Source: Polaromonas eurypsychrophila
Lineage (GTDB): Bacteria; Pseudomonadota; Gammaproteobacteria; Burkholderiales; Burkholderiaceae_C
DNA length: 64,000 bases
Direction of reading: 5' to 3'
NCBI RefSeq assembly: GCF_014641715.1
Contig: NZ_BMIG01000012.1
Location: 1-64,000, forward strand
The notes below the pieces were generated by a model. The model did not search any database, had not been told where the DNA came from, and worked only from the letters and a program-made list of their open reading frames with translations. This document shows positions 55,927 through 64,000 of this stretch, in pieces (the first letter of the stretch is position 1; every line of letters starts with the position of its first letter). The position numbers and the translations under genes are program-made.

Positions 55927-56171
55927 TCCCTATGTTGTTGCGACTCATCGCAACCATCTTTGCCACGCGGCCACCAGGCATTGAGCCCGGCCAGTGGAGC
56001 CCGTACGCACGTGGTGCCGTGCAGCTGCTGGAATTCAGGCAGCTTCGCCCCGCAGCCGTACCACTGCCCGGACGCCGACTCGCGCGGCCCACGCAGCCAA
56101 GACTTGCAAGAGCACCGATTCCCGAATCGTTTACCGCTGGCGCCGAAGGGGAGTGGACATGCAAACCATGA
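55920..56171 (+). CDS. Small element protein, unknown
   Basis: ATG 55920 overlaps the relaxase stop (ATGCTGA) after AAGGAG, and gives 83 residues: a hydrophobic N-terminus (MLIPMLLRLIATIFATR), then a Pro/Arg-rich part with the sequence of a 20-bp near-palindrome (LLEFRQL). A membrane-associated peptide is possible. It overlaps the next gene by 13 bp. Confidence 0.45.
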   Translation: MLIPMLLRLIATIFATRPPGIEPGQWSPYARGAVQLLEFRQLRPAAVPLPGRRLARPTQPRLARAPIPESFTAGAEGEWTCKP

Positions 56172-56917
56172 ACGCCTTCCCCCATCCCGATGCAGCCGCA
56201 CCCGTCGTGGTGCCCGCTTCGGCGCCCGCATGGGCATCGGCCCATCACTTCCACCGCATCGCTGACCCCAGCAGCTTCGCATGGCTATCCGGCCGATCCC
56301 CTCAAACGACCACCCCACCACAGGTATCACTGTGCTTTGGCATGGATGTCGTGTACCTACCGCTCGACGTGCTGCGCTGGTTCCCCAATGAGCTGGTGTT
56401 GGCGATCCCGTTTCTCACCGTCCCACCCGTGGAGTTCTTCTTCGCATGCAATGAAGGTGGCAAGCGTTGGTGGTGCTTCGTCGTCCTGAGCAAGGCCCAG
56501 ATTCCCATGGCCCTTGTTTTTGATGTTTCACCCTCCGTGCTGCTGATTACCGGCCTCGGTTTGCGGGAGACCCATGTCGATGTGCAAAGCGGCGTGGTTT
56601 CTCGCGGCAGAGACTTTGACTATCGGGCCAACGCAGCAGTGCTCTGCCCCATGGAGGTCACATCCATCCGAACGGAATGGATGAGCCCGGAGACGCGGGA
56701 ATACTTTTGCATCCGTGAAGGCAGTAGCCAGGGCAGTACGCCAAGCGTACCTACCCTGGCCGATGTGTTGGGACCAAGGAAGATGCCGCCCACGATATCG
56801 CCGGTCGAGGTATCGATTGGTACTCCCGCGCTGGGCCTGCGCATGAGGGTCAATGACGATGAACCGCTGGCGCGCTATCTCGATTCGCTGGCCGGTGGCG
56901 CGGGAGGTGCGGCATGA
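56159..56917 (+). CDS. Element protein of unknown function
   Basis: The ATG at 56159 gives 252 residues; the frame is open further up inside the previous gene. The core, VSLCFGMDVVYLPLDVLRWF through CIREGSSQGSTPSV, looks globular and beta-rich. The end overlaps the next start by 4 bp. Proteins of this type occur between MobL and ArdC on related elements, but I know no function. Confidence 0.55.
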   Translation: MQTMNAFPHPDAAAPVVVPASAPAWASAHHFHRIADPSSFAWLSGRSPQTTTPPQVSLCFGMDVVYLPLDVLRWFPNELVLAIPFLTVPPVEFFFACNEGGKRWWCFVVLSKAQIPMALVFDVSPSVLLITGLGLRETHVDVQSGVVSRGRDFDYRANAAVLCPMEVTSIRTEWMSPETREYFCIREGSSQGSTPSVPTLADVLGPRKMPPTISPVEVSIGTPALGLRMRVNDDEPLARYLDSLAGGAGGAA

Positions 56918-57111
56918 GCAGCAGTCCTTCGCACTCCATTTCCTTGACACCCGAGCTGGCATGCGCGCTTATCGCCGAGATGCAGGCCGTGCTCGATGGA
57001 GAAGCAAGCTACTTCCATGCGGAATTGTGGACCGACAGCGGGCAGCGCGTAGCGCTCCACCTGTCCGGCCAGGCTGACCCGCCAGATTTGGGAGTACCGC
57101 TCCATGTCTGA
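56914..57111 (+). CDS. Small element protein, unknown
   Basis: A 65-residue protein coupled at both ends (ATGA with the upstream gene, 8-bp overlap with ArdC). Sequence LTPELACALIAEMQAVLDGE is helical, followed by a beta pair FHAELWTDSGQRVALHLSG. Its position immediately before the anti-restriction gene and tight coupling suggest a linked role, but this is inference. Confidence 0.55.
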   Translation: MSSSPSHSISLTPELACALIAEMQAVLDGEASYFHAELWTDSGQRVALHLSGQADPPDLGVPLHV

Positions 57112-58246
57112 CGCCAAGAAACCCGCAAAGAGGGACCTTTACCAAGAGGTTACTGACAAGCTCATCGCCGCCATTGAAGCCGGCACCGCACCGTGGCAGC
57201 GGCCTTGGCAGCACGTCGCCTCCGCCGGCCTGCCCATGAACGGTGCCACGGCGCGCGAGTACAACGGGGTCAATGCGCTGTTGCTGATGATGATGGCGCA
57301 GGCCGAGGGGTTTAGCGACAACCGGTGGTTCACTTTCAAACAGGCCAGCGACTTGGGTGCCAAGGTCAAGAAGGGCAGTAAGTCCACACCGGTGTACTTC
57401 TTCAAGATGCTCAACGCGCGAGGAGTGGAGGTCGAAGGCGCCTCGGCTGGCGGCGCAGACCAGAACGGGAAGGAGCGTCGTCAAATCCCGTTTCTCACGG
57501 AGTACCGGGTTTTTCATGCGACGCAGATCGAGGGCATCGAGCCGTTCGTGCAACCCGAGCGGCAATGGACCCCGCTGCAAGCCGTGCAGGAGATGGTGGA
57601 ACGCTTGCAGCCGGACATCCGGTATGGAGGCGACAGGGCCTTCTACGCGCCAGGACCTGGGCGGGGTTACATCCAGATGCCGCCCGACCGAGCGTTTCAA
57701 ACGGCAGAGGCCGCAGCAGGGGTTCTGTGCCACGAACTGGGTCACTGGTCCGGATCGGAGCAGAAGCTCAATAGGACCTTCGGGGCCTGGGGGACAGATG
57801 CCTATGCCGCAGAGGAACTTAGGGCGGAGATCTGCTCCGCCATGCTGTGTGCCCAGCTAGGGATCGCCACGCCCATCGACAACCACGCAGCCTATGTCGG
57901 CGCGTGGGTCAAGAAGCTGCGTGGCGACAAGTTCGAGATTTTCCGTGCAGCCAAGGATGCAAGGCGAATGGTGGACTACCTCACCGGTCGTCTTGTGTTG
58001 GACCCGAAGCCCGATGAGGGCATGGTCCCGGAAAGCCCGCCAGCCCTGTCGCCATCGTTGGCACACACGCGAGAGATGGAGCCCGTGTCCGATGCGGCGG
58101 CTATATCTGCTGTGCTTGCCAAGGCGCGCAAATCCATTGCGCAAGTCCAGCGAGCGCGGCGAAGCGGGTTGGTGCATGTGGCGCAGGTGCTGGAAGGGCA
58201 GGGGGCGGAGATGTCGGCCCAAGTGGGCAACGCGTCTGTGATTTAG
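57104..58246 (+). CDS. ardC: ArdC-type anti-restriction protein
   Basis: A 380-residue protein with an ArdC N-terminal single-strand DNA-binding domain (about residues 10-135: DLYQEVTDKLIAAIEAGTAP, WQRPW, YNGVNALLLMM, GSKSTPVYFFK) and a C-terminal zincin-like metallopeptidase domain with H210-E-L-G-H214. ArdC proteins of mobile elements protect incoming single-stranded DNA and counter restriction. It is the last gene of the mobilisation operon and lies directly ahead of the type I restriction genes, so one element carries both restriction and anti-restriction. Confidence 0.88.
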   Translation: MSDAKKPAKRDLYQEVTDKLIAAIEAGTAPWQRPWQHVASAGLPMNGATAREYNGVNALLLMMMAQAEGFSDNRWFTFKQASDLGAKVKKGSKSTPVYFFKMLNARGVEVEGASAGGADQNGKERRQIPFLTEYRVFHATQIEGIEPFVQPERQWTPLQAVQEMVERLQPDIRYGGDRAFYAPGPGRGYIQMPPDRAFQTAEAAAGVLCHELGHWSGSEQKLNRTFGAWGTDAYAAEELRAEICSAMLCAQLGIATPIDNHAAYVGAWVKKLRGDKFEIFRAAKDARRMVDYLTGRLVLDPKPDEGMVPESPPALSPSLAHTREMEPVSDAAAISAVLAKARKSIAQVQRARRSGLVHVAQVLEGQGAEMSAQVGNASVI

Positions 58247-58372
58247 GGAATCCCCACGAAGACCTCGGCTATCCGTAGCCGTGTGTTCGCGCGTTTTATA
58301 CCGGAGCCTCCGACTCCATAATTTGCGCTTTATGGACTCATGAGGCCGCGCGACCGAGTTGCCACCAATCGC

Positions 58373-58414
58373 TTGACCAACTGGCAGGGCACGTGATACC
58401 GTTTGTAATACAAA
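58373..58414 (+). promoter_or_regulatory. Promoter and palindromic operator before the hsd operon
   Basis: TTGACC (58373-58378) with TACCGT 18 bp on is a possible promoter. It is followed by the palindrome TTTGTA-A-TACAAA (58402-58414), a good candidate operator for the ribbon-helix-helix protein coded next. Confidence 0.45.
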
Positions 58415-58437
58415 TGAACGACAACGGTACAGCGCCC

Positions 58438-58632
58438 ATGACCCAGCCCAAATCCGCACTCATGTCATTGCGCATGACGCCCGAAGGCAAGGCACTGCTT
58501 GCCCTGTGCGCGGAGCGTGAGCACCGCAGCATGGCATCCATGGTGGAACATATGGTGCACACCTATGCCGCAAACCAGGGCATTGGGCTACCAGCGCCCA
58601 AACCCGCCAAGAACACAACAAAGAAACCCTGA
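58438..58632 (+). CDS. Ribbon-helix-helix protein upstream of hsdM
   Basis: ATG 58438 gives 64 residues (MTQPKSALMSLRMTPEGKAL, AEREHRSMASMVEHMVHTYA), with the beta-strand / two-helix pattern of RHH repressors; starts at 58414 or 58393 are possible. Its stop is followed at once by the hsdM start (TGAATG), so it is coupled to the restriction operon and may regulate it through the palindrome at 58402-58414. Confidence 0.65.
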   Translation: MTQPKSALMSLRMTPEGKALLALCAEREHRSMASMVEHMVHTYAANQGIGLPAPKPAKNTTKKP

Positions 58633-60678
58633 ATGTCCAAATTAGCCGATCTCATCTGGAAAAACGCCGAACTGCTTCGCGGTGCCTTTAAAGAAAACGA
58701 ATACCGCAAAGTCATTCTGCCCTTCACCATCCTGCGCCGCCTAGATTGCGTATTGCAGCCCACCCGAGAAGCCGTCCTGGCGCGACATGCGGCTGTGCGT
58801 GATAAGGGCTATGACTTGGACAAAATGCTGACGCCCGTCAGTCGTTACCCGTTCTTCAACACGTCCAAATTTACGCTGCCCAATATCGCGGAGACCCCCG
58901 ACGACGTGCGCGACAACTTGGAAGCCATGATCAACGGCTTCTCCCAAAATGTGCGCGACATCTTTGACAAATTCGGCTTTGCCGCAACCTTGGACAAGCT
59001 GGCCGAAAAGAACCGCCTGTATCTCGTGGCGCAGCGCTTTGCCGAAACCGACCTTGACCCTCAAAAGGTTACTAACCACGATATGGGGCAGGCGTTTGAA
59101 GAGCTGTTGCGTAAGTTCAACGACGTGTCCCCAGCGGGTGAGCAATACACCCCGCGCGACGTGATTGAACTCATGGTGACTCTGCTGTTTAACGGGGACG
59201 ACGACATTCTGTCTGTGCCCGGCGTGGTACGCACCATGTACGACCCCACGGCGGGCACCGGGGGCATCCTGAGCGTGGCGGAAGAGCACCTGCGCAAGTT
59301 CAACGACCGCGCCACCTTGAAGCTGTTCGGGCAGGAGCTGGAAGACGAAACTTACGCCATTTGCAAGGCGGACATGCTGATTCGTGGGCAAGACCCAGCC
59401 AACATTGCCAACGGCGACACGCTGGAAATTGACAAGCACCACGGAAAAACATTCGAGTACCAAGCCGCCAATCCACCCTATGGTGTGGAATGGAAGCCCG
59501 CCGAAGACGCCGTGAAGAAAGAGCACGCCAAAGGCGCGGCGGGGCGTTTTGGGTCTGGGCTGCCTGCTATCCGCGATGGGCAGATGCTGTTTTCTCTGCA
59601 CCTGCTGTCCAAGATGCAGCCTGTGGTGGCGGGCAAGGGTGGCGGACGCATCGGCGTGGTTCACAACGGCTCCCCGCTCTTCACCGGCGACGCGGGGGGT
59701 GGCGAAAGCGAAATCCGCCGCCACATCTTGGAGCACGACTACCTAGATTGCATCGTGGCGCTGCCCACGGACATGTTCTACAACACCAACATTACCACCT
59801 ACCTGTGGTTTATGACGAACCGCAAGCCCACCGAGCGCAAGGGCAAGGTGCTGCTGATTGACGCCAGCGCCATGAGCAGGCTGATGAAGAAAAACCTGGG
59901 CAAGAAGCGTCGCGAGTTCACGCCCGACTGCGTGGAGCGCATCGCCAAGGCGTATGCCGAGTTCCAATCCATGGAGTGGCGTGAGAACCCCGAAGGCAAG
60001 ACCGGGCGTGTGCTGAAAGCCAAGGTGTTTGACCGCGACCATTTTTTCTATCGCCGCCTCACCATCGAACGCCCCTTGCGCATGCGCTTCCAGGCCACCG
60101 AGCAGGGTTTGAAAATTCTTGGCTACGACACCGCCTTTGGCAAGCTGCCGCAGGAGCAAAAAGACCTTTTGACCCAGACCATCCAAGGTATGGATTTCAA
60201 TACCACTTACATGGACGCCGACTTGTTCCGGGCAGCATTACAAGTATCTGCCGCCGTGGTGGCTGACGCGCATGGACTGACCGGCAAGGCCGCCAAACTG
60301 GCGGCCAAATTAGTGGAGCTGGCACGTAAGTACCTGGGCACCAAGGACAAAACCGCCGAGCCCACCACCAACGAAAAAGGCGACGTGCTGACCGATTCAG
60401 AATTGCGCGATGCCGAGTACGTGCCATTTAACGACGACATCGAGGTGTACTTTGAGAGCGAGGTTCGCCCCCACTGGCCAGATGCGTGGATCAACTACGA
60501 CGTGAAGGATGCCAAGGATGAAAAAACCGGCGTGGTGGGGATGGAAATCAACTTCAACCGGGAGTTCTATGTGTACACGGCCCCGCGTAGCCGCGAGGCC
60601 ATTGCAGCGGACATCGAAGCCAAGGAACACAAATTTATGGAGCTATTGCGCGGCATCAGGGGTGAGGTGAGCCCATGA
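58633..60678 (+). CDS. hsdM: Type I restriction-modification methyltransferase (HsdM)
   Basis: The N6-adenine methyltransferase subunit, 681 residues. N-terminal helical domain (WKNAELLRGAFKENEYRKVI), SAM-binding motif I YDPTAGTGGILSVA, and catalytic motif IV ANPPYGVEWK. The long C-terminus (from about residue 480) exceeds the usual 500-550 residues, as in the larger HsdM clade. It overlaps hsdS by 4 bp. Confidence 0.93.
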   Translation: MSKLADLIWKNAELLRGAFKENEYRKVILPFTILRRLDCVLQPTREAVLARHAAVRDKGYDLDKMLTPVSRYPFFNTSKFTLPNIAETPDDVRDNLEAMINGFSQNVRDIFDKFGFAATLDKLAEKNRLYLVAQRFAETDLDPQKVTNHDMGQAFEELLRKFNDVSPAGEQYTPRDVIELMVTLLFNGDDDILSVPGVVRTMYDPTAGTGGILSVAEEHLRKFNDRATLKLFGQELEDETYAICKADMLIRGQDPANIANGDTLEIDKHHGKTFEYQAANPPYGVEWKPAEDAVKKEHAKGAAGRFGSGLPAIRDGQMLFSLHLLSKMQPVVAGKGGGRIGVVHNGSPLFTGDAGGGESEIRRHILEHDYLDCIVALPTDMFYNTNITTYLWFMTNRKPTERKGKVLLIDASAMSRLMKKNLGKKRREFTPDCVERIAKAYAEFQSMEWRENPEGKTGRVLKAKVFDRDHFFYRRLTIERPLRMRFQATEQGLKILGYDTAFGKLPQEQKDLLTQTIQGMDFNTTYMDADLFRAALQVSAAVVADAHGLTGKAAKLAAKLVELARKYLGTKDKTAEPTTNEKGDVLTDSELRDAEYVPFNDDIEVYFESEVRPHWPDAWINYDVKDAKDEKTGVVGMEINFNREFYVYTAPRSREAIAADIEAKEHKFMELLRGIRGEVSP

Positions 60679-61886
60679 AGCCGTATGCGAGCTACAAACC
60701 ATCGGGCGTGTCGTGGCTAGGCGGCGATATTCCATCACAGTGGCTATCAAAACGGATCAAGCATGTTACCGCTATGCGGAGCGGGGAGGGAATCACGGCA
60801 GAAGCCATTGATGAAAGCGGTACATACCCAGTCTATGGAGGGAACGGAATTCGAGGCTTTACGGTCGAGAAGACCCATAGCGGAGAGTTCGTCCTGGTAG
60901 GACGCCAAGGTGCTCTGTGCGGTAATGTGCATTACGTTGTAGGCGATTTCTGGGCATCCGAACATGCTGTCGTGAGTACCCTGTACGCGGGCGACAACCC
61001 TCGATGGGCGACCTATATGTTGGAGTTCATGAATCTCGGTCAGTACTCATTGGCAGCGGCACAGCCCGGCTTAGCAGTCGACACGATTCAACAACTTAAA
61101 TTACCCGTTCCTCCTCCCGACGAACAGCAAGTCATTACCGATTACCTCGATGTTGAAACCGTCCGCATCGACACCCTGATTCATGAAAAGGATGAACTGA
61201 TTGGGTTGTTGAAGGAGGCTCGGGCATCTGTCATAGATAGAGCCGTGCAGCCCCGCCAAACCAAAGCTGCACCGTTGAAACGTTATGTGAAAGGCATCGC
61301 AACTGGGCCGTTTGGCAGTGCGTTGCATTCCGAAGACTACGTTTCAGGAGGCGCATTCTTAATCAACCCTACGCATATCGTCCTCGGGAAGCTTGCCCCT
61401 GATGCAGATGTTTCGTTGTCTAACGAAACAGCGAGGGCGCTTAGTGTTTACCGCTTTAAGGCTGGGGACATTGTTGTAGGGCGGAGAGGTGAGATGGGGC
61501 GATGCGCAGTAGTCCCCGATGATGGTGAAGCCTACTATTGCGGTACTGGCTGCCTGATGTTGTTCCCCGACACTAGCAAAGTAGTGCCGAGTTATTTGGC
61601 GATGGTTATTTCCTCGACTCCTTCCAAGGACTGGCTGTCGTTGGAATCAGTAGGCAGCACCATGGAAAACTTGAACTCAGAGATTCTTGCTCGTTTGCCG
61701 TGCTTCATTCCATGCATTGATGAGCAAATTTTTCTTCTTGAACAAATTCAAACTGAGATTGCCGCTTTCGACAATCTGCTGACTTATGTCCACGACGAAA
61801 TCACACTACTGAAAGAACTCCGCGCCGCGACCATCGCAGACGCGGTGCTGGGGCGCGTTGACGTTCGCACCGCACCAAAGCAATAA
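60675..61886 (+). CDS. hsdS: Type I restriction specificity subunit (HsdS)
   Basis: Determines the target site of the restriction complex. 403 residues with two target-recognition domains (about 10-150 and 210-350), each followed by a conserved helical spacer: LPVPPPDEQQVITDYLDVET ... DTLIHEKDELIGLLKEAR and DEQIFLLEQIQTEIAAFDNL ... EITLLKELRAATI. The N-terminal VSWLGGDIPSQW is typical. The recognised bipartite sequence cannot be read from the protein. Confidence 0.92.
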   Translation: MKPYASYKPSGVSWLGGDIPSQWLSKRIKHVTAMRSGEGITAEAIDESGTYPVYGGNGIRGFTVEKTHSGEFVLVGRQGALCGNVHYVVGDFWASEHAVVSTLYAGDNPRWATYMLEFMNLGQYSLAAAQPGLAVDTIQQLKLPVPPPDEQQVITDYLDVETVRIDTLIHEKDELIGLLKEARASVIDRAVQPRQTKAAPLKRYVKGIATGPFGSALHSEDYVSGGAFLINPTHIVLGKLAPDADVSLSNETARALSVYRFKAGDIVVGRRGEMGRCAVVPDDGEAYYCGTGCLMLFPDTSKVVPSYLAMVISSTPSKDWLSLESVGSTMENLNSEILARLPCFIPCIDEQIFLLEQIQTEIAAFDNLLTYVHDEITLLKELRAATIADAVLGRVDVRTAPKQ

Positions 61887-61909
61887 CGAGAAATACGAGA
61901 GGGACAACC

Positions 61910-64000
61910 ATGGCAGCCATCCACACCGAAGAGCAGTTTGAAGACGAAATTTGCGAAGTTCTGAAAGCCCAAGGGTGGCTGGTGGATGGACCATTGCCGT
62001 TTCAGAAGGGCTTTGCTTATGACAAGGGCTACGACCGCCGCACGGCGCTATACCCCGAGGATGCGATTGCCTGGGTGAAGGATACCCAGCCCGAAGCCTG
62101 GGAGAAGTTCGCCAAAAACCACGCCAAGAATCCCGAAGCCGTGTTCATACAACGGCTCGCGGAAGAGCTGGACAAAGACCGCCCGACAATCAAGAAAGAA
62201 ACGCCGCAGCTTTGGGGCTCCCTCTATGTGCTGCGCAAGGGCTTCAAGGACATCAACGCCACGTTCAAGATGGCGCAGTTTGCTCCCAGCAACCAGCAAA
62301 ATTCCACCACCTGGGAGCACTACCAGAAAAACCGCCTGCGTGTGGTGCGACAGTTGCATTACTCGCTGCACAACCAGTTGTGTATTGATTTCGTGTTGTT
62401 CCTAAACGGCTTGCCCCTGGCAACTATCGAGCTGAAAACTGACACCACGCAAAACATCGAAGACGCGGTGCGCCAATACAAGTACGACCGCAATCCAACC
62501 GACGTGGCGACCAAGCAGCCCGAGCCTTTACTGTCTTTTGGCAAGCGGGCGTTGGTTCACTTCGCCGTTAGCACGGACGAAGTGCGCATGGCTACCAAGC
62601 TGGCGGGAGCTGCCACCCGCTTTTTGCCGTTCAATCGTGGCAACCCCGACGGGATGGGGGGAGCTGGCGAAGGCAACCCGCCCGATGACACGTTGGGCTA
62701 CTCCACTGGCTACCTTTGGCATGAGGTTTTCCACCCCGACGCATGGCTGGCCGTCATGGGCAAGTTTCTGTCCGTGGAGGTGTCCGAGCACAAGGATGCC
62801 AAGGGCAAGAAGGTGTTCAACACCTCGCTTTTGTTCCCGCGCTACCACCAGTGGGACGCGGTGAACAAGCTGCTGAATGCCACCCTGGCCGAAGGTGTGG
62901 GACAAACCTACCTGGTGCAGCACTCGGCGGGTTCAGGCAAGTCCAACACCATTGGATGGCTGGCTCACCGCCTCGCGTCTCTGCACGACGCCAAGGACCA
63001 GAAGGTGTACAGCAGCGTGATTGTGATTACGGACCGTAGGGTGCTGGATTCGCAGCTGCAAGACACCATTTACCAGTTCGACCACCAGCAAGGCGTGGTC
63101 GAAAAAATTGACGAGAACAGCACTCAACTGGCGAGTGCCCTGGACAAGGGCAAGCTCATCATCATCACAACGTTGCAGAAGTTTCCTTGGGTGCTGGACA
63201 AGGTGGGCGGCCTGGGGGACAAGCGCTTTGCGCTCATCTTGGACGAAGCCCATTCCAGCCAGGCAGGCAAGAGCGCGGTGAAGCTGCGCGAGGTGCTGAC
63301 CAAGGGCAAAGCGGAGAGCACGGCGGCTGTGGTGGAGGGCGATGACGACATCACTGATGAAGACGTACTGAACACCATCATGGCTTCGCGTCAGCGTCCG
63401 CCCAATGTGTCGTACTACGCATTCACGGCAACGCCCAAGCCTAAAACTATGGAACTGTTTGGCCGCACCGGCGCGGACGGCACGCCCGAGCCCTTCCATG
63501 TGTATTCGATGCGCCAAGCCATCGAGGAGAAATTCATTCTGGACGTGCTGCGGGGCTACACCACGTATGGCTTCGCTTTCAAATTGGAGCAGGCTGGGGA
63601 CGACAAGGCCGTGAAGTCGGGCAAAGCTAAGGCGAAACTGTTTCGCTATGCGCAGTTGCACCCCACCAGCATCGCGCAAAAGATTACGGTCATCGTGGAG
63701 CATTTCCGCGAACACGTGATGCACCAGTTGCGCGGGCAAGCCAAGGCCATGGTGGTATCGGACAGCCGCGTGGCGGCGGTGCGCTACAAGAAGGCGTTCG
63801 ACGACTACATCAAGAAGATGAAGTACACCGACTGCAAGGCGTTGGTGGCGTACTCGGGCGATGTTACGGACGAAGAATCCAAGGTACTCAAAGCCAAGGA
63901 AGGCGACCTCAACGACCACAAAGAACACGACGACGGCATCAAAGAGGCGTTCAAAACGGACACCTATCAGGTGCTGATCGTTGCATCGAAGTTTCAGACC
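61910..64000 (+). CDS. hsdR: Type I restriction endonuclease subunit (HsdR), 3' truncated
   Basis: ATG 61910 after GAGAGGGAC, 23 bp behind hsdS; 697 codons are in the window and the frame is still open at its edge. The N-terminal PD-(D/E)xK nuclease is seen in DFVLFLNGLPLATIELKTDT. The translocase motor has Walker A HSAGSGKSNTIGWLA and Walker B-type LILDEAHSSQAG (DEAH), then YYAFTATPKPKTMELFG (motif III). It translocates DNA with ATP and cuts unmodified DNA at a distance. The C-terminal part lies outside. Confidence 0.93.
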   Translation, partial: MAAIHTEEQFEDEICEVLKAQGWLVDGPLPFQKGFAYDKGYDRRTALYPEDAIAWVKDTQPEAWEKFAKNHAKNPEAVFIQRLAEELDKDRPTIKKETPQLWGSLYVLRKGFKDINATFKMAQFAPSNQQNSTTWEHYQKNRLRVVRQLHYSLHNQLCIDFVLFLNGLPLATIELKTDTTQNIEDAVRQYKYDRNPTDVATKQPEPLLSFGKRALVHFAVSTDEVRMATKLAGAATRFLPFNRGNPDGMGGAGEGNPPDDTLGYSTGYLWHEVFHPDAWLAVMGKFLSVEVSEHKDAKGKKVFNTSLLFPRYHQWDAVNKLLNATLAEGVGQTYLVQHSAGSGKSNTIGWLAHRLASLHDAKDQKVYSSVIVITDRRVLDSQLQDTIYQFDHQQGVVEKIDENSTQLASALDKGKLIIITTLQKFPWVLDKVGGLGDKRFALILDEAHSSQAGKSAVKLREVLTKGKAESTAAVVEGDDDITDEDVLNTIMASRQRPPNVSYYAFTATPKPKTMELFGRTGADGTPEPFHVYSMRQAIEEKFILDVLRGYTTYGFAFKLEQAGDDKAVKSGKAKAKLFRYAQLHPTSIAQKITVIVEHFREHVMHQLRGQAKAMVVSDSRVAAVRYKKAFDDYIKKMKYTDCKALVAYSGDVTDEESKVLKAKEGDLNDHKEHDDGIKEAFKTDTYQVLIVASKFQT

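Larger units (their letters stand above)
44018..64000 (+). mobile_element. Element 2: integrative mobilisable defence island (partial)
   Basis: Starts at the second ssrA-end copy with its own tyrosine recombinase and continues to the end of the window without another copy of the core. Contents: CBASS genes, HEPN-like and PIN proteins, an IncQ-RepC-like initiator, a ParB/MT-A70 fusion, a mobilisation module, ArdC and type I restriction-modification. The right end is outside the window. Confidence 0.7.

Noticed and set aside
44018-64000. Element 2 as a complete conjugative element
   Set aside because: No type IV secretion or coupling-protein genes are visible; only mobilisation functions are present in the window.

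Overview
The window reads as a chromosomal segment of a betaproteobacterium of the Comamonadaceae type (Polaromonas/Rhodoferax/Acidovorax-like). The basis is the conserved block gyrA – pheA – tyrA – aroA/cmk fusion – rpsA – ihfB – lapA – lapB – heptose genes, a tmRNA with tag ANDERFALAA, TRAP and hydantoinase genes, and short dispersed repeats that look typical of this family. The genus assignment is inference; no rRNA is present.

Core chromosome, 1-32785. Three or four small membrane-protein genes (74-1274) precede a minus-strand Mrp-type Na+/H+ antiporter operon (mnhA-C-D-E-F-G, each gene overlapping the next) that ends in crcB. A minus-strand TRAP transporter (dctP-dctQ-dctM) faces a plus-strand MarR-type regulator and a fused HyuA/HyuB hydantoinase/oxoprolinase. 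The two arms share a promoter/operator region around 11260. A DinB-like gene and a ComEA-like gene follow. A long minus-strand housekeeping run (30037 down to 16937) encodes DNA gyrase A, aromatic amino-acid enzymes, the AroA-CMK fusion, ribosomal protein S1, IHF-beta, LapA/LapB and the ADP-heptose enzymes. Plus-strand ompA-like, ubiG and gph lead into ssrA.

Accessory region, 32786-64000. Two mobile elements appear to sit in tandem in the 3' end of ssrA. Element 1 (32786-44017) is a complete island of about 11.2 kb. It has a tyrosine integrase next to ssrA, an AlpA-like regulator, a Toprim/DUF3987 replication protein, small phage-like proteins and a low-GC cargo zone. The cargo encodes a lipoprotein, secreted proteins, a staphylococcal-nuclease homologue and a zinc-finger protein with a 9-bp tandem repeat. 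A 14-bp copy of the ssrA end (44004-44017) closes the element.

Element 2 starts there with a different integrase and runs past the window end. It carries a two-gene CBASS anti-phage operon (Cap15 membrane effector plus CD-NTase) preceded by a membrane-anchored HEPN-like protein, then a PIN-domain protein. Next come an IncQ-RepC-like initiator, a ParB/MT-A70 methyltransferase fusion, and a mobilisation module (TraD-like protein, candidate oriT, MobA/MobL relaxase). It ends with three unknown coupled genes, an ArdC-type anti-restriction protein and a type I restriction-modification operon (RHH protein, hsdM, hsdS, hsdR cut by the window end). The layout is that of an integrative, mobilisable, plasmid-derived defence island.
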